DNA of 64,000 nt from Streptomyces sp. NRRL F-5727 (GCF_000719555.1 NZ_JOGX01000002.1:177244-241243), one strand, 5' to 3'; positions 17,437-25,884 are shown, counted from the first letter of the stretch. The notes: a model not told the origin generated them from the sequence alone. Numbers and translations: made by a program.

Positions 17437-17764
17437 TGGGTGGGGCATCACGGTGTCCCGAACCGGGGTTGTGAGATTCCGTTTCGTCTCCGGGGCGCCT
17501 CCGTGTCCACCATCCGGTCACCCCGCGACCACGGGTAATCCCGGACCGCACGGGACACACCCGGCCCAAGCCGCCATCGGTCGTGATCGGCGCGTTTCAC
17601 CCCCTGGACGGTCTCACCCGCACGAGCCACCTGCCGGGGAGACCCATGTCACTCTCCCGAGGGGCGCCGCCGCGCACCCCGCGCGCCTCCCCGGGCACTG
17701 CCCGGGGCACCCGGCCGGCCCCGCCCCGGTGGCAGTCCCCCGCCCCCGTGCCGAGACTGGGAAC
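17437..17764. other. Intergenic region, no gene recognised
   Basis: About 330 bp between the PHO box and the hydrolase start. Short open frames here have no ribosome-binding site or recognisable protein. GAGACT at 17753-17758, 6 nt before the GTG at 17765, may be a -10 for a leaderless transcript of the hydrolase gene. I see nothing else in it. Confidence 0.45.
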
Positions 17765-18874
17765 GTGCGCCCGGCTACAGCGACGGCAGCGGCCGTCACC
17801 ACCCTGATCGGTGTCGGCGCGGCCGCCGTGGCGGCCGGCCGGTACGCCAGCGACGTCGCCCTCAAGGCCGCCTCCGGACGGCCCCTCCCCGGCGACCCCA
17901 AACTCACCGTGCACGCCACGGGACCCGAGCGGGTCACCCTCACCCGCAGCCTCGCCTCCCTGCGCCCCGGAACGTACGGGATGACGGCGCCCGGCCTGCA
18001 CGCGGTCACCGGACCGGTCCTCGACCGCGTCCCGCACACCGCCGACACCGTCGTCCGCCGTCTCGAACGCGTCGAGCGCGGCGCGCTCGGCCCCGGCAGC
18101 CGCGTCCGGCTCACCCCGCAGCTGCACGTCGGCACCCCCGAGACCGCGCTCGGCCTGCCGCACGAGGACGTCGAGATCCCCGGCGAGCTCGGCCCCCTCC
18201 CCGCCTGGCTCGTCACCGGCCCCCGCGCCACCTGGGTCGTCGCCCTGCACGGCATCGGCGCCGGCCGCGAGCACGCCCTGAACCTCGTCTCCTTCTACGC
18301 GCGCCGCCGCGTCCCCGTCCTCGTCCCCGCCTACCGCGGCGACGACGGCGCCCCCAGGCCGGCGGACGGCATCGCCCAGCTCGGCGACACCGAGTGGCGG
18401 GACGTCGACGCGGTCCTGCGGTACGCGGTCCGGCGCGGCGCGGAGAAGATCGTCGTGCACGGCTGGGGCACCGGCGCCACCATGGCGCTGCGGGCCGCCG
18501 CCGAGTCGGGGGTGCGGGACCGGATCGCCGGCCTCGTCCTCGACTCCCCGGTCCTCGACTGGGAGGCCACCGTCCGCAACCTCGCGGTGGCCCGCGGCGT
18601 CCCCGCGCCGCTGGTCCCGCTCGCGGTCCGCGCCGCGCTCGGCCGGACCGGCCCGCACCCCGACCACACGGCGGGCCTCCGCGTCCCGGTCCTCCTCGCC
18701 CACGGCCCCGACGACACGATCGCCCCCTGGGAGCCCTCGGTCGAACTGGCCTCCCGCCGTCCCGACCTGGTCACCCTCCTCCCGGTCCGCCAGGCCCCCC
18801 ACGCGGCCATGTGGAACGCCGACCCCCTCCGCTACGAGGAAGCCCTCCGCCGCTACCTCACCCCCCTGATGTGA
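17765..18874 (+). CDS. Alpha/beta hydrolase with N-terminal membrane or export segment
   Basis: A 369-residue protein. The start MRPATATAAAVTTLIGVGAAAVAAGRYAS has a single hydrophobic segment, an anchor or signal. After about residue 120 the alpha/beta hydrolase fold begins: TWVVALHGIGAGREHALNLVSF, VVHGWGTGATMALRAAAES (nucleophile elbow GWGTG, where the expected serine is replaced by threonine), VLLAHGPDDTIAPWEPS (acid loop) and QAPHAAMWNADP (histidine loop). The GxGxG-like elbow without a clear serine makes ordinary esterase chemistry uncertain. GTG 17765 is chosen because coding character and the hydrophobic segment begin there; no ribosome-binding site is seen, but GAGACT stands just before it. 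Confidence 0.72.
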   Translation: MRPATATAAAVTTLIGVGAAAVAAGRYASDVALKAASGRPLPGDPKLTVHATGPERVTLTRSLASLRPGTYGMTAPGLHAVTGPVLDRVPHTADTVVRRLERVERGALGPGSRVRLTPQLHVGTPETALGLPHEDVEIPGELGPLPAWLVTGPRATWVVALHGIGAGREHALNLVSFYARRRVPVLVPAYRGDDGAPRPADGIAQLGDTEWRDVDAVLRYAVRRGAEKIVVHGWGTGATMALRAAAESGVRDRIAGLVLDSPVLDWEATVRNLAVARGVPAPLVPLAVRAALGRTGPHPDHTAGLRVPVLLAHGPDDTIAPWEPSVELASRRPDLVTLLPVRQAPHAAMWNADPLRYEEALRRYLTPLM

Positions 18875-18948
18875 CCCCCGCCCCCGGCGCCGCCCCGCGG
18901 CGGAGGTGACGGTCGGGGACCGGGGCGTCACGGCGTGGTGGATTCCGA

Positions 18949-18978
18949 TTGGGCTTTCGGGCCGTCAGCGGGAAGACT
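18949..18978 (+). promoter_or_regulatory. Promoter of a leaderless transcript
   Basis: TTGGGC, 18 bp, then AAGACT, with the GTG start of the next gene 6 nt further on. No ribosome-binding site is present, so initiation at the start codon itself is likely. Confidence 0.5.
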
Positions 18979-18984
18979 GCCCCC

Positions 18985-20418
18985 GTGACGTCTCGAAAGC
19001 CCGATGAACCATTGGCGCGCAACTCCAGACTCCGACTCGTCCGTCCGCGGTCGCTGGCCACCGCCCGACGGGCCGCGACGACGCGGCGCACCCGGCCTGC
19101 CCCGAGGCCGCCCGAGGGCACCCCGCCCCGCGCGGAGCTGGCCCGTCAGGCCCGGCTGGTCCTGGCCGACGCCGTACGGATCGCCCGCTGGGCCGCCGCG
19201 CCGCGCGGCCCGCAGGCGGGCCCCCGCGCGGTCGCCGACGCCGCCTCCGCTTCCGGCCCGCTCGACGGCCCGGCCGCCGTCGAACGGGCCGCCGCCGACC
19301 TCGGCCTGACGCCGGATCGGGTCCGGGCCGGCTGGGACCGGGCCCGGCTCGCCGGTCTCGTCGAGCTGCACGGCGCCACCGTCCGCCCCGGCTGGCGGCT
19401 CCAGGCGTGGGACCGGGACGACTCCGCGGTGCTCCGCGGCTGGGTCGCCCTCCTCGACGCCTGGTCGCTGGTCCGCCCCTCCCCGGAGGGCGTCGCGCCG
19501 GGCGCGGTCGCCGAGGTCGTGGAGGCCGTGCCGCAGGTCCTGTCGCTGCTCCAGCTCTCCCAGGGCCCCGTCCTGGTGCCGACGCTGCTCGACCTGCTGG
19601 GCCAGCGCGTGGACGAGCTCCGCGAGGAGCGCTGCGAGCTCCCCGGCGACGACGCCCCCGCCCCGCCCGCGCCCGCCGAACGCCTGCCCGCCCTCCTCGA
19701 CTGGGCCCTGGAGGGCCTCGCGGAGGTCGGCGCGCTCACCCTGGACCCGGCGGCCGGTCCGGAGGGACGTCACGCGACCCTGACCCCGCTCGGCAACTGG
19801 GCGGTCTGGGTCAAGCTGGAGCAGATCTGCGTGGCCGCCCAGAGCCCCGCGGGCAACATCGAGCAGTCCGCCGCCGACATGCTCCGCGGCTGCGCCCGGC
19901 TCACCCCGGGCCCGGCCCGCGACGAGTACCGCGCCTGGCTCGCGGCCCGCACCCTGTCCAGCGCGGTCGCCGAACTGCTGGCCGCGGCCCGCGGCGAGGA
20001 CGCCCTGCTGCGCGGGCTCGCCTTCGAGGCGCTGCGGGTGGTCGGCGCCCCCGCCGAGGCGGAGGTCCGCGCCGCGGTCGCCGAGCCCTCGCTGCGCCCC
20101 TACGCGCTGCTGTGGCTCGCCGAGTACGACGGCACCGACCCCGACGACGCCCCCGAGGTCCTCACCCGCGAGGAGGCGACCTGGCTCTGGGTGGACACCG
20201 CGGCCGCCGTCGCCGACCACGGTGAGAGCGAGCTGCTGGTGCGGCACCTGGACTCGGCCGTGCAGGGCACGGTGCCGGCGCTGCTGGAGGAGGTCAGGGC
20301 CGTCGGCCATCCGCGGACCGTGCAGGTGCTGGTGGCGCTGGCCGCCGCCCACCCGGACCCGGCGCTGGCGAAGGCGGTCCGCCGGGCCGCCTTCCAGGTC
20401 CACACCGGCGGCGCCTGA
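18985..20418 (+). CDS. Conserved hypothetical protein of unknown function
   Basis: A 477-residue soluble protein that I do not recognise. It has a basic N-terminus (about 40 residues, many Arg), then a mostly alpha-helical body. DLGLTPDRVRAGWDRARLAGLVELHGATVRPG could be a winged-helix-like region, and the C-terminal third (from about residue 300) has evenly spaced helices of HEAT-repeat style, ending HPRTVQVLVALAAAHPDPALAKAVRRAAFQVH. No signal peptide, cysteines of note or catalytic motif is visible. GTG 18985 is chosen because a -10-like AAGACT sits 6 nt upstream. Confidence 0.65.
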   Translation: MTSRKPDEPLARNSRLRLVRPRSLATARRAATTRRTRPAPRPPEGTPPRAELARQARLVLADAVRIARWAAAPRGPQAGPRAVADAASASGPLDGPAAVERAAADLGLTPDRVRAGWDRARLAGLVELHGATVRPGWRLQAWDRDDSAVLRGWVALLDAWSLVRPSPEGVAPGAVAEVVEAVPQVLSLLQLSQGPVLVPTLLDLLGQRVDELREERCELPGDDAPAPPAPAERLPALLDWALEGLAEVGALTLDPAAGPEGRHATLTPLGNWAVWVKLEQICVAAQSPAGNIEQSAADMLRGCARLTPGPARDEYRAWLAARTLSSAVAELLAAARGEDALLRGLAFEALRVVGAPAEAEVRAAVAEPSLRPYALLWLAEYDGTDPDDAPEVLTREEATWLWVDTAAAVADHGESELLVRHLDSAVQGTVPALLEEVRAVGHPRTVQVLVALAAAHPDPALAKAVRRAAFQVHTGGA

Positions 20419-20445
20419 CGAGGGGCCGGGGGCAGCGCGGCGGGG

Positions 20446-20844
20446 TCAGTCGCCGCCGGGGGTGTACGTGCCGAAGCCCCACACGTTGCCCTCGGCGTCC
20501 CTGGCGATGTAGTCCCGGGAGCCGTACTCCTGGTCGGTGGGCGGCATCACGATCTCCACGCCGTGTTCGACGGCCCGGGCGTGGTGCTCGTCCACGTCCC
20601 GGACGTGGACGTAGACCCCCACCGGGCCGCCCGCGCCCATCGCCTTGTCGAAGACGCTGTCGGTGCCGCTGCTGCCGAGCATCACCGTGCCGTTCCCGTA
20701 GCTCAGCTCGGCGTGCGCGACCAGGCCGTCCTCGCCCTCGTACACGGCCGTCGCGGTGAACCCGAACGCCTCCGTGAGCAGTCGGATCGCCGCCTTGGCG
20801 TCCCGGTACTTCAGCGTCGGACAGATGTCGGGTGCCTCGGACAT
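20446..20844 (-). CDS. VOC family (glyoxalase/bleomycin-resistance-like) protein
   Basis: A 132-residue protein of the vicinal oxygen chelate superfamily, PhnB-like: CPTLKYRDAKAAIRLLTEAFGFTATAVYEGEDG at the N-terminus, GTVMLGSSG, GVYVHVRDVDEHHARAVEHGVEIVMPPTDQEYGSRDYIARDAEGNVWGFGTY at the C-terminus. This type of sequence is usual for small-molecule binding or isomerase/dioxygenase-like proteins; the ligand is unknown. ATG 20844 has a GGGAG site 8 nt upstream, better than the further upstream start. Confidence 0.82.
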   Translation of the reverse strand: MSEAPDICPTLKYRDAKAAIRLLTEAFGFTATAVYEGEDGLVAHAELSYGNGTVMLGSSGTDSVFDKAMGAGGPVGVYVHVRDVDEHHARAVEHGVEIVMPPTDQEYGSRDYIARDAEGNVWGFGTYTPGGD

Positions 20845-20910
20845 CCCGCTCACTCCCTCTCGGTCGGCCGGATGTGACCCGGGACACAGTCTCGCAGGCG
20901 GCGCCGACAA

Positions 20911-21804
20911 TCAGCGGAAGGTGTTGCACTGGGCCATGTCGCCGGTCCGGTAGCCCGTGTGGAACCACTGCTGCCGCTGCTCGGCCGAGCCGTGCGTCCA
21001 GCTCTCCGGGGTGACCCGGCCCTGGAAGCGCTCCTGGATCCGGTCGTCGCCCACGGCCGCCGCCGCGTCCAGGCCGTCCCGGATGTCGGCGTCGTCGAGG
21101 CGGGAGATCAGGGGCCGGCCGGTGGACTCGTCCGGGGTGCTCGTCGCGTGCCGGGCCCACACGCCCGCGTAGCAGTCCGCCTGGAGCTCGACCCGGACGG
21201 CGTTGGAGTCCGCCCCGGTCCGCCCGTCCTGGGCCCGGCCGAGCGTCCCCATCAGGTTCTGCACGTGGTGCCCGTACTCGTGGGCCACCACGTACGCCTG
21301 GGCGAAGGGGCCGCCGCTGGAGCCGAACGTGGTCCGCAGCTCGTCGAAGAAGCCCAGGTCCAGGTAGACCTTCCGGTCGCCGGGGCAGTAGAAGGGGCCG
21401 ACCGCGGAGCTCGCCGCGCCGCAGGCGGTGTTCACCCGCTGGGTGAAGAGCACGGTGGAGGCGTCGGCGTAGGCGCCGCCCCGGCGCGCGTACTCCCCGC
21501 GCCAGTAGTCCTGGAGGCTGTTGACGACGGCCACGGTCCGGCAGTCCTGGCGGCTGTTGGCGTCCGCGCCGGTGCGGCAGGACCGGTTCACCTCGGCCGC
21601 GGAGGAGACGCCCGGGGCGGCCTGCTCCTCGCCGCCGGAGGAGAGCCCCAGCTGGTCGGGGCCGACCCCGAAGAGGACGCCGAGGACCAGTGCGATGAGG
21701 CCGATGACGCCGCCGCCGACGGTCGCCTTCCCGCCGGGGACGCGGCTGCCGCGTACGTCCTTCACCTCGGAGGTGTCCAGACGGGCGTCGTCGTCGAACT
21801 GCAC
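20911..21804 (-). CDS. Membrane-anchored neutral zinc metallopeptidase (YpfJ/KPN_02809 family)
   Basis: A 297-residue protein. A short basic N-terminus is followed by one membrane segment GGVIGLIALVLGVLFGV (about residues 31-47), so the catalytic domain lies outside the membrane. The domain has FYCPGDRKVYLDLGFFDEL, the zinc motif VVAHEYGHHVQNLMG (HExxH) and ELQADCYAGVWARHA with the third ligand glutamate. Two cysteine pairs flank CRTGADANSRQDC. The function of the family is not well known. The start is GTG 21804 after a GGAGGTGG site. Confidence 0.88.
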   Translation of the reverse strand: MQFDDDARLDTSEVKDVRGSRVPGGKATVGGGVIGLIALVLGVLFGVGPDQLGLSSGGEEQAAPGVSSAAEVNRSCRTGADANSRQDCRTVAVVNSLQDYWRGEYARRGGAYADASTVLFTQRVNTACGAASSAVGPFYCPGDRKVYLDLGFFDELRTTFGSSGGPFAQAYVVAHEYGHHVQNLMGTLGRAQDGRTGADSNAVRVELQADCYAGVWARHATSTPDESTGRPLISRLDDADIRDGLDAAAAVGDDRIQERFQGRVTPESWTHGSAEQRQQWFHTGYRTGDMAQCNTFR

Positions 21805-21968
21805 GGTCCACCTCCGCGTCACCGCGGCGGCCCGACCGCCGCCCACCGCCGAGTATCGGCCGGTCTTCCGCGCCCCGCCCTTTTTGTTCCCCCTGGTGAG
21901 GGATGAGAGAAAGGTCCCGATCGCGCCCCGGTCGCCCGTGTGGCCGAAAACCAGTTGCATGCGCCCGA

Positions 21969-21974
21969 TAGAAT
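21969..21974 (+). promoter_or_regulatory. -10 element (TAGAAT) of a leaderless transcript
   Basis: TAGAAT lies 6 nt before ATG 21981, so transcription should begin at or beside that ATG. No good -35 is visible. Confidence 0.55.
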
Positions 21975-21980
21975 GGCCGC

Positions 21981-22022
21981 ATGGACATTCTCCCCTGGGA
22001 CATCCTCCCCTGGGTGCACTAG
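21981..22022 (+). CDS. Leaderless 13-residue repeat peptide upstream of the ABC-F gene (putative regulatory uORF)
   Basis: The ORF encodes MDILPWDILPWVH and ends with TAG. It contains an exact tandem DILPW repeat made from two 15-nt units (21984-21998, 21999-22013) that differ only by a synonymous ATT/ATC, so the peptide repeat is conserved at protein level. There is a -10 element 6 nt upstream and no ribosome-binding site. The ABC-F start lies 58 nt further on. Both repeats contain an 11-mer (21983-21993, 21998-22008) complementary at 9 of 11 positions to the ABC-F ribosome-binding region 22070-22080. That layout fits a translated leader that controls access to the ABC-F start; this role is inference. 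Confidence 0.5.
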   Translation: MDILPWDILPWVH

Positions 22023-22080
22023 CGGAGTCGCAGCCCGTCACCAGCCGTCGTCCGCCGCTTTCCCCCTCTGGAGTCTGTCC

Positions 22081-23679
22081 GTGATCACCGCTTCCGGCAT
22101 CGAGCTGCGCGCCGGTGCCCGCATCCTCATCGAGAACGCCTCGTTCCGCGTCGCCAAGGGCGACCGCATCGGCCTCGTGGGCCGCAACGGCGCCGGCAAG
22201 ACCACCCTCACCAAGTGCCTGGCCGGCGAGGGCCAGCCCGCCGCCGGCACCATCACCCGCTCCGGCGAGGTCGGCTACCTCCCGCAGGACCCGCGCACCG
22301 GCGACCTCGACGTCCTCGCCCGCGACCGCGTGCTCTCCGCCCGCGGCCTCGACGTCCTCATCCGCAAGATGCGGCAGAACGAGGAGCGGATCGCGAACGG
22401 CTCCGGCGCCACCCGCGAGAAGGCCCTCAAGCAGTACGAGCGCCAGGAGACCGAGTTCCTCACCAAGGGCGGGTACGCCGCCGAGGCCGAGGCGTCCACC
22501 ATCGCCGCCGCCCTCGGCCTGCCCGACCGGGTCCTCGGCCAGCCGCTGCACACCCTCTCCGGCGGTCAGCGCCGCCGGATCGAGCTCGCCCGGATCCTCT
22601 TCTCGGACGCGGACACCCTGCTCCTCGACGAGCCGACGAACCACCTCGACGCCGACTCGATCACCTGGCTGCGCGACTACCTCAAGACGTACCGCGGCGG
22701 TTTCATCGTGATCTCCCACGACGTCGACCTGGTCGAGACCGTCGTCAACAAGGTCTTCTACCTGGACGCCAACCGCTCGGTCATCGACGTCTACAACATG
22801 GGCTGGAAGCTCTACCAGCAGCAGCGCGAGGCGGACGAGAAGCGCCGCAAGCGCGAGCGCCAGAACGCCGAGAAGAAGGCCGCCGCGCTCAACTCGCAGG
22901 CCGACAAGATGCGCGCCAAGGCGACCAAGACCGTCGCCGCGCAGAACATGGCCAAGCGGGCCGAGCGCCTGCTCTCCGGCCTGGAAGCGGTCCGCGTCTC
23001 CGACAAGGTCGCCAAGCTGCGCTTCCCGGAGCCCGCCCCCTGCGGCAAGACGCCGCTCACCGCGGAGGGTCTGTCCAAGTCGTACGGCTCGCTGGAGATC
23101 TTCACCGACGTCGACCTGGCCATCGACAAGGGCTCCCGCGTCGTCATCCTCGGCCTCAACGGCGCCGGCAAGACGACCCTGCTCCGCCTCCTCGGCGGGG
23201 TCGAGCAGCCCGACACCGGCGAGGTCACCCCCGGCCACGGCCTCAAGCTCGGCTACTACGCCCAGGAGCACGAGACCCTGGACCCGGAGCGCACGGTCCT
23301 GGAGAACATGCGCTCCGCCGCCCCCGACCTCGACCTGGTCGAGGTCCGCAAGGTGCTCGGCTCCTTCCTCTTCTCCGGCGACGACGTCGACAAGCCGGCC
23401 GGGGTGCTCTCCGGCGGCGAGAAGACCCGGCTCGCGCTGGCGACCCTGGTCGTCTCCTCGGCCAACGTGCTCCTGCTCGACGAGCCCACCAACAACCTCG
23501 ACCCCGCCAGCCGCGAGGAGATCCTCGGCGCGCTGCGCACCTACAAGGGCGCGGTCGTCCTGGTCACCCACGACGAGGGCGCCGTCGAGGCGCTCGACCC
23601 GGAGCGGATCATCCTGCTCCCGGACGGCGTCGAGGACCTCTGGGGACCGGACTACGCGGACCTGGTCGCCCTGGCCTGA
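22081..23679 (+). CDS. ABC-F family ATPase (ribosome-associated, energy-sensing or antibiotic-resistance type)
   Basis: A 532-residue soluble protein with two ATP-binding cassettes and no membrane segment. Cassette 1: Walker A GLVGRNGAGKTTLTK (residues about 34-48), signature TLSGGQRRRIELARIL, Walker B TLLLDEPTNHLDADS. A charged coiled-coil linker (about residues 240-320, EADEKRRKRERQNAEKKA) is the ribosome-probing arm. Cassette 2: ILGLNGAGKTTLLRLL, VLSGGEKTRLALATLVV, VLLLDEPTNNLDPAS. ABC-F proteins act in the ribosomal E site. GTG 22081 follows GGAG by 7 nt. The upstream leaderless peptide ORF and its anti-RBS repeats suggest regulated translation. Confidence 0.93.
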   Translation: MITASGIELRAGARILIENASFRVAKGDRIGLVGRNGAGKTTLTKCLAGEGQPAAGTITRSGEVGYLPQDPRTGDLDVLARDRVLSARGLDVLIRKMRQNEERIANGSGATREKALKQYERQETEFLTKGGYAAEAEASTIAAALGLPDRVLGQPLHTLSGGQRRRIELARILFSDADTLLLDEPTNHLDADSITWLRDYLKTYRGGFIVISHDVDLVETVVNKVFYLDANRSVIDVYNMGWKLYQQQREADEKRRKRERQNAEKKAAALNSQADKMRAKATKTVAAQNMAKRAERLLSGLEAVRVSDKVAKLRFPEPAPCGKTPLTAEGLSKSYGSLEIFTDVDLAIDKGSRVVILGLNGAGKTTLLRLLGGVEQPDTGEVTPGHGLKLGYYAQEHETLDPERTVLENMRSAAPDLDLVEVRKVLGSFLFSGDDVDKPAGVLSGGEKTRLALATLVVSSANVLLLDEPTNNLDPASREEILGALRTYKGAVVLVTHDEGAVEALDPERIILLPDGVEDLWGPDYADLVALA

Positions 23680-23743
23680 GCCCGGACTGGATCATTCGGC
23701 TCATCGCCGGATCCGTCATCTGAGTGAGAAGGTCTCGTACCCC

Positions 23744-23786
23744 CGGCGCGGGCCTCTGCCGAATCCTTCCGGCAGGGTCCGCGCCG
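23744..23786 (+). terminator. Imperfect hairpin terminator after the ABC-F gene
   Basis: Arms starting CGGCGCGG and ending CCGCGCCG pair with a few interruptions around a short loop, about 65 bp downstream of the ABC-F stop. Confidence 0.55.
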
Positions 23787-24000
23787 TACGTGTGTTCGTA
23801 CGAATGCGCTGACCTGCCGATCCCTTGATCCACTCGTTCGATGGTCGGGTTCAAGCCGCGCGGAATGGCGGCTTCCGATCGTGAGGGCGCCGTACTCGTC
23901 CGCAAACCCGGCAGCACGGACCTTGTCGAATGGGTGGCCAGGAGGACGGGGAGGGGTGATCATGAGAAGTCCAGAGCGCACTTCCCATGAGGAGGCACGG
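23787..24000. other. Upstream region of the HTH gene with a 10-bp palindrome
   Basis: No gene is seen. TTCGTACGAA (23795-23804) is a perfect palindrome and overlaps two CGTACG hexamers 6 nt apart; it could be an operator. The region ends with AGGAGG immediately before the HTH start. Confidence 0.4.
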
Positions 24001-24222
24001 GTGGCCGAGACTCTGAAGAAGGGCAGCCGGGTGACCGGCGCCGCGCGCGACAAGCTCGCGGCAGACCTGAAGAAGAAGTACGACTCCGGTGCGAGCATCC
24101 GGGCGCTGGCCGAGGAAACCGGCCGCTCCTACGGATTCGTCCACCGGATGCTCAGCGAATCCGGAGTCACGCTGCGTGGTCGCGGCGGAGCGACACGGGG
24201 CAAGAAGGCAGCCTCGGCCTGA
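24001..24222 (+). CDS. Small helix-turn-helix DNA-binding protein
   Basis: A 73-residue basic protein, MAETLKKGSRVTGAARDKLAADLKKKYDSG at the start, then a helix-turn-helix ASIRALAEETGRSYGFVHRMLSESGVTLRGRG (about residues 31-62) and a basic tail. The HTH resembles the helix pairs of Hin-type or AsnC-like small regulators and is common in Streptomyces. Its targets are unknown. GTG 24001 is preceded by a perfect AGGAGG, which rules out the longer upstream frame. Confidence 0.8.
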   Translation: MAETLKKGSRVTGAARDKLAADLKKKYDSGASIRALAEETGRSYGFVHRMLSESGVTLRGRGGATRGKKAASA

Positions 24223-24244
24223 CGCCGGGGGCGGCTCGACCGGT

Positions 24245-24265
24245 CCACCGGGACCCTCCCGGTGG
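24245..24265. terminator. Short hairpin terminator
   Basis: A perfect 9-bp stem (CCACCGGGA / TCCCGGTGG) with a 3-nt loop lies 22 bp after the HTH gene. Confidence 0.6.
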
Positions 24266-24354
24266 GCACCCGGTCGGTCTCGCGACCGGCCCGGTGGTTA
24301 CTGTGCAGTCACTTAGCATCGGATGCAGTGCTGCACCGGAACCGGAGGCGCCCC

Positions 24355-25155
24355 ATGACCACGCCCGACGACTCCCAGCTCGTCTTCGACAAGGACGGTG
24401 TACGGCTCACCGTCGAGGACGCCGTTGCCACGGTGACCCTGACCAACCCGGCGAAGCGCAACGCTCAGTCTCCCGCTCTGTGGCGGGCGTTGACGGAAGC
24501 CGGCCGGTCGCTTCCGGGCAGCGTGCGGATCGTCGTCCTGCGCGGTGAGGGCAAGTCCTTCTCCGCCGGACTCGACCGACAGGCGTTCACGCCCGAGGGC
24601 TTCGACGGAGAGCCGTCCTTCCTCGACATGGCCCGGGGTTCCGACGCGGACCTCGACGCGGTCATCGCCGAGTACCAGGAGGCGTTCACCTGGTGGCGCC
24701 GCAGCGACCTCGTGTCGATCGCGGCCGTCCAGGGGCACGCCATCGGTGCGGGCTTCCAGCTCGCCCTCGCCTGCGACCTGCGGGTCGTCGCCGAGGACGT
24801 GCAGTTCGCGATGCGCGAGACCAGCCTGGGCCTCGTCCCGGACCTCACCGGGACCCACCCGCTCGTCTCCCTCGTGGGCTACGCCCGCGCGCTGGAGATC
24901 TGCGCCACCGGCCGCTTCGTCCACGCCGACGAGGCCGAGCGCATCGGCCTGGCCAACATCGCCGTGCCCGCCGCCGAACTCGACGCCGCGGTACGGGACC
25001 TGAGCGCCGCCCTGCTCGCCGCGCCGCGCGACGCGGTCGTCGAGACCAAGGCGCTGCTCCAGGGCGTCGCCGGCCGCTCGTACGAGGAGCAGCGGGTCGC
25101 CGAGCGCGCCGCCCAGGCCCGCCGCCTGCGCGACCTCGCCGGCCTCGGCGACTGA
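24355..25155 (+). CDS. Enoyl-CoA hydratase/isomerase family protein
   Basis: A 266-residue crotonase-fold protein. VTLTNPAKRNAQSPALWRAL is the usual N-terminal block, GKSFSAGLDRQAF forms the first oxyanion-hole/CoA region, and VSIAAVQGHAIGAGFQLALACDLRVVAEDVQFAMRETSLGLVPD is the signature with the AxGAGxxLALACD core and the second-glutamate region (MRETSLGL). It acts on acyl-CoA thioesters, but the substrate cannot be told. ATG 24355 has a GGAGGCG site. Confidence 0.9.
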   Translation: MTTPDDSQLVFDKDGVRLTVEDAVATVTLTNPAKRNAQSPALWRALTEAGRSLPGSVRIVVLRGEGKSFSAGLDRQAFTPEGFDGEPSFLDMARGSDADLDAVIAEYQEAFTWWRRSDLVSIAAVQGHAIGAGFQLALACDLRVVAEDVQFAMRETSLGLVPDLTGTHPLVSLVGYARALEICATGRFVHADEAERIGLANIAVPAAELDAAVRDLSAALLAAPRDAVVETKALLQGVAGRSYEEQRVAERAAQARRLRDLAGLGD

Positions 25156-25199
25156 CCCCCGCCCCGGGCCGGACCGCGCCGGCCCGGGGCTTCCGCGCG

Positions 25200-25877
25200 T
25201 CAGCGCAGCTCCGTCACCACCACCGTGACCGCGGCGCCCTCCGGGGCGGCCGCGGCCGCCGCCGCGCGGGCCGCCTGGGCCACCTCCGCCGGCGGGCGGT
25301 CCGCCGCCACCGCGCACTCCACCCGGACCGCCTCCGCCGTCCGGTGCACCGGCGCGCCCAGCGCGTCCGTCACCGCCACCACGCCCGGCACCCGCAGCAC
25401 CGCGAGCGCCACCGGGTCCTCCGAGGCCGGCGGGGTCCGGCCCGGCGGTGGCGCGGCGGGCTCGGTCACGGGCGCCTCCTCCAGCAGGTCGGTCACCCGC
25501 AGATCGACCTCCGTCACCGCCAGGCCCAGCCGCCGGGCCGCCGCGAGGAGCACCGCCCGTACCTCCTCCGCCGTCTCCGGCAGCGGCCGTCCGGTCGCCA
25601 CCACCGCCAGCTCCGCCCCGATCCGCAGCGGCCCCGCCGGCACCCCGCCCGGCGGCACCGGGAACGGTCCCGGGTCCGCCTCCGCCGCCTCCGCCGCCGC
25701 GCCGATCCGCAGCGCGCCCGGCACCGCGCCCCGTACCCCCGAGGCCGCCCGGTCCAGCACCTCCCGGGCCGCGTGCTCCGTGAGCCAGGTCCCGTCCGCC
25801 GCCGTGCCGAGCGGCAGCAGCCTGCCCGGCGCCAGGCGGTCGCGGACCGCCGCCGTCCAACCGTCACCCGTGGTCAT
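25200..25877 (-). CDS. Uncharacterised protein divergent from the Asp23 cluster
   Basis: A 225-residue Ala/Pro/Glu-rich protein without signal peptide or membrane segment. It contains two regions that read like degenerate Asp23-type domains: VVATGRPLPETAEEVRAVLLAAARRLGLAVTEVDLRVTDL and VECAVAADRPPAEVAQAARAAAAAAAPEGAAVTVVVTELR, each ending in a strand similar to the EVNIxVxDV strand of Asp23 proteins. Related Streptomyces proteins carry the uninformative name nucleopolyhedrovirus P10 family, as far as I recall. It faces the Asp23 operon across 93 bp, so shared regulation is likely. Confidence 0.7.
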   Translation of the reverse strand: MTTGDGWTAAVRDRLAPGRLLPLGTAADGTWLTEHAAREVLDRAASGVRGAVPGALRIGAAAEAAEADPGPFPVPPGGVPAGPLRIGAELAVVATGRPLPETAEEVRAVLLAAARRLGLAVTEVDLRVTDLLEEAPVTEPAAPPPGRTPPASEDPVALAVLRVPGVVAVTDALGAPVHRTAEAVRVECAVAADRPPAEVAQAARAAAAAAAPEGAAVTVVVTELR

Positions 25878-25884
25878 TGCCCCA

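Noticed and set aside
17448-17630. Short minus-strand frame next to the PHO box
   Set aside because: No supporting start signal or similarity, and it would overlap regulatory DNA.
20021-20090. T-box-like or amino-acid-responsive leader before tyrS (searched at 50021-50071)
   Set aside because: Only 51 bp separate tldE and tyrS; there is no room or sequence for a T-box.
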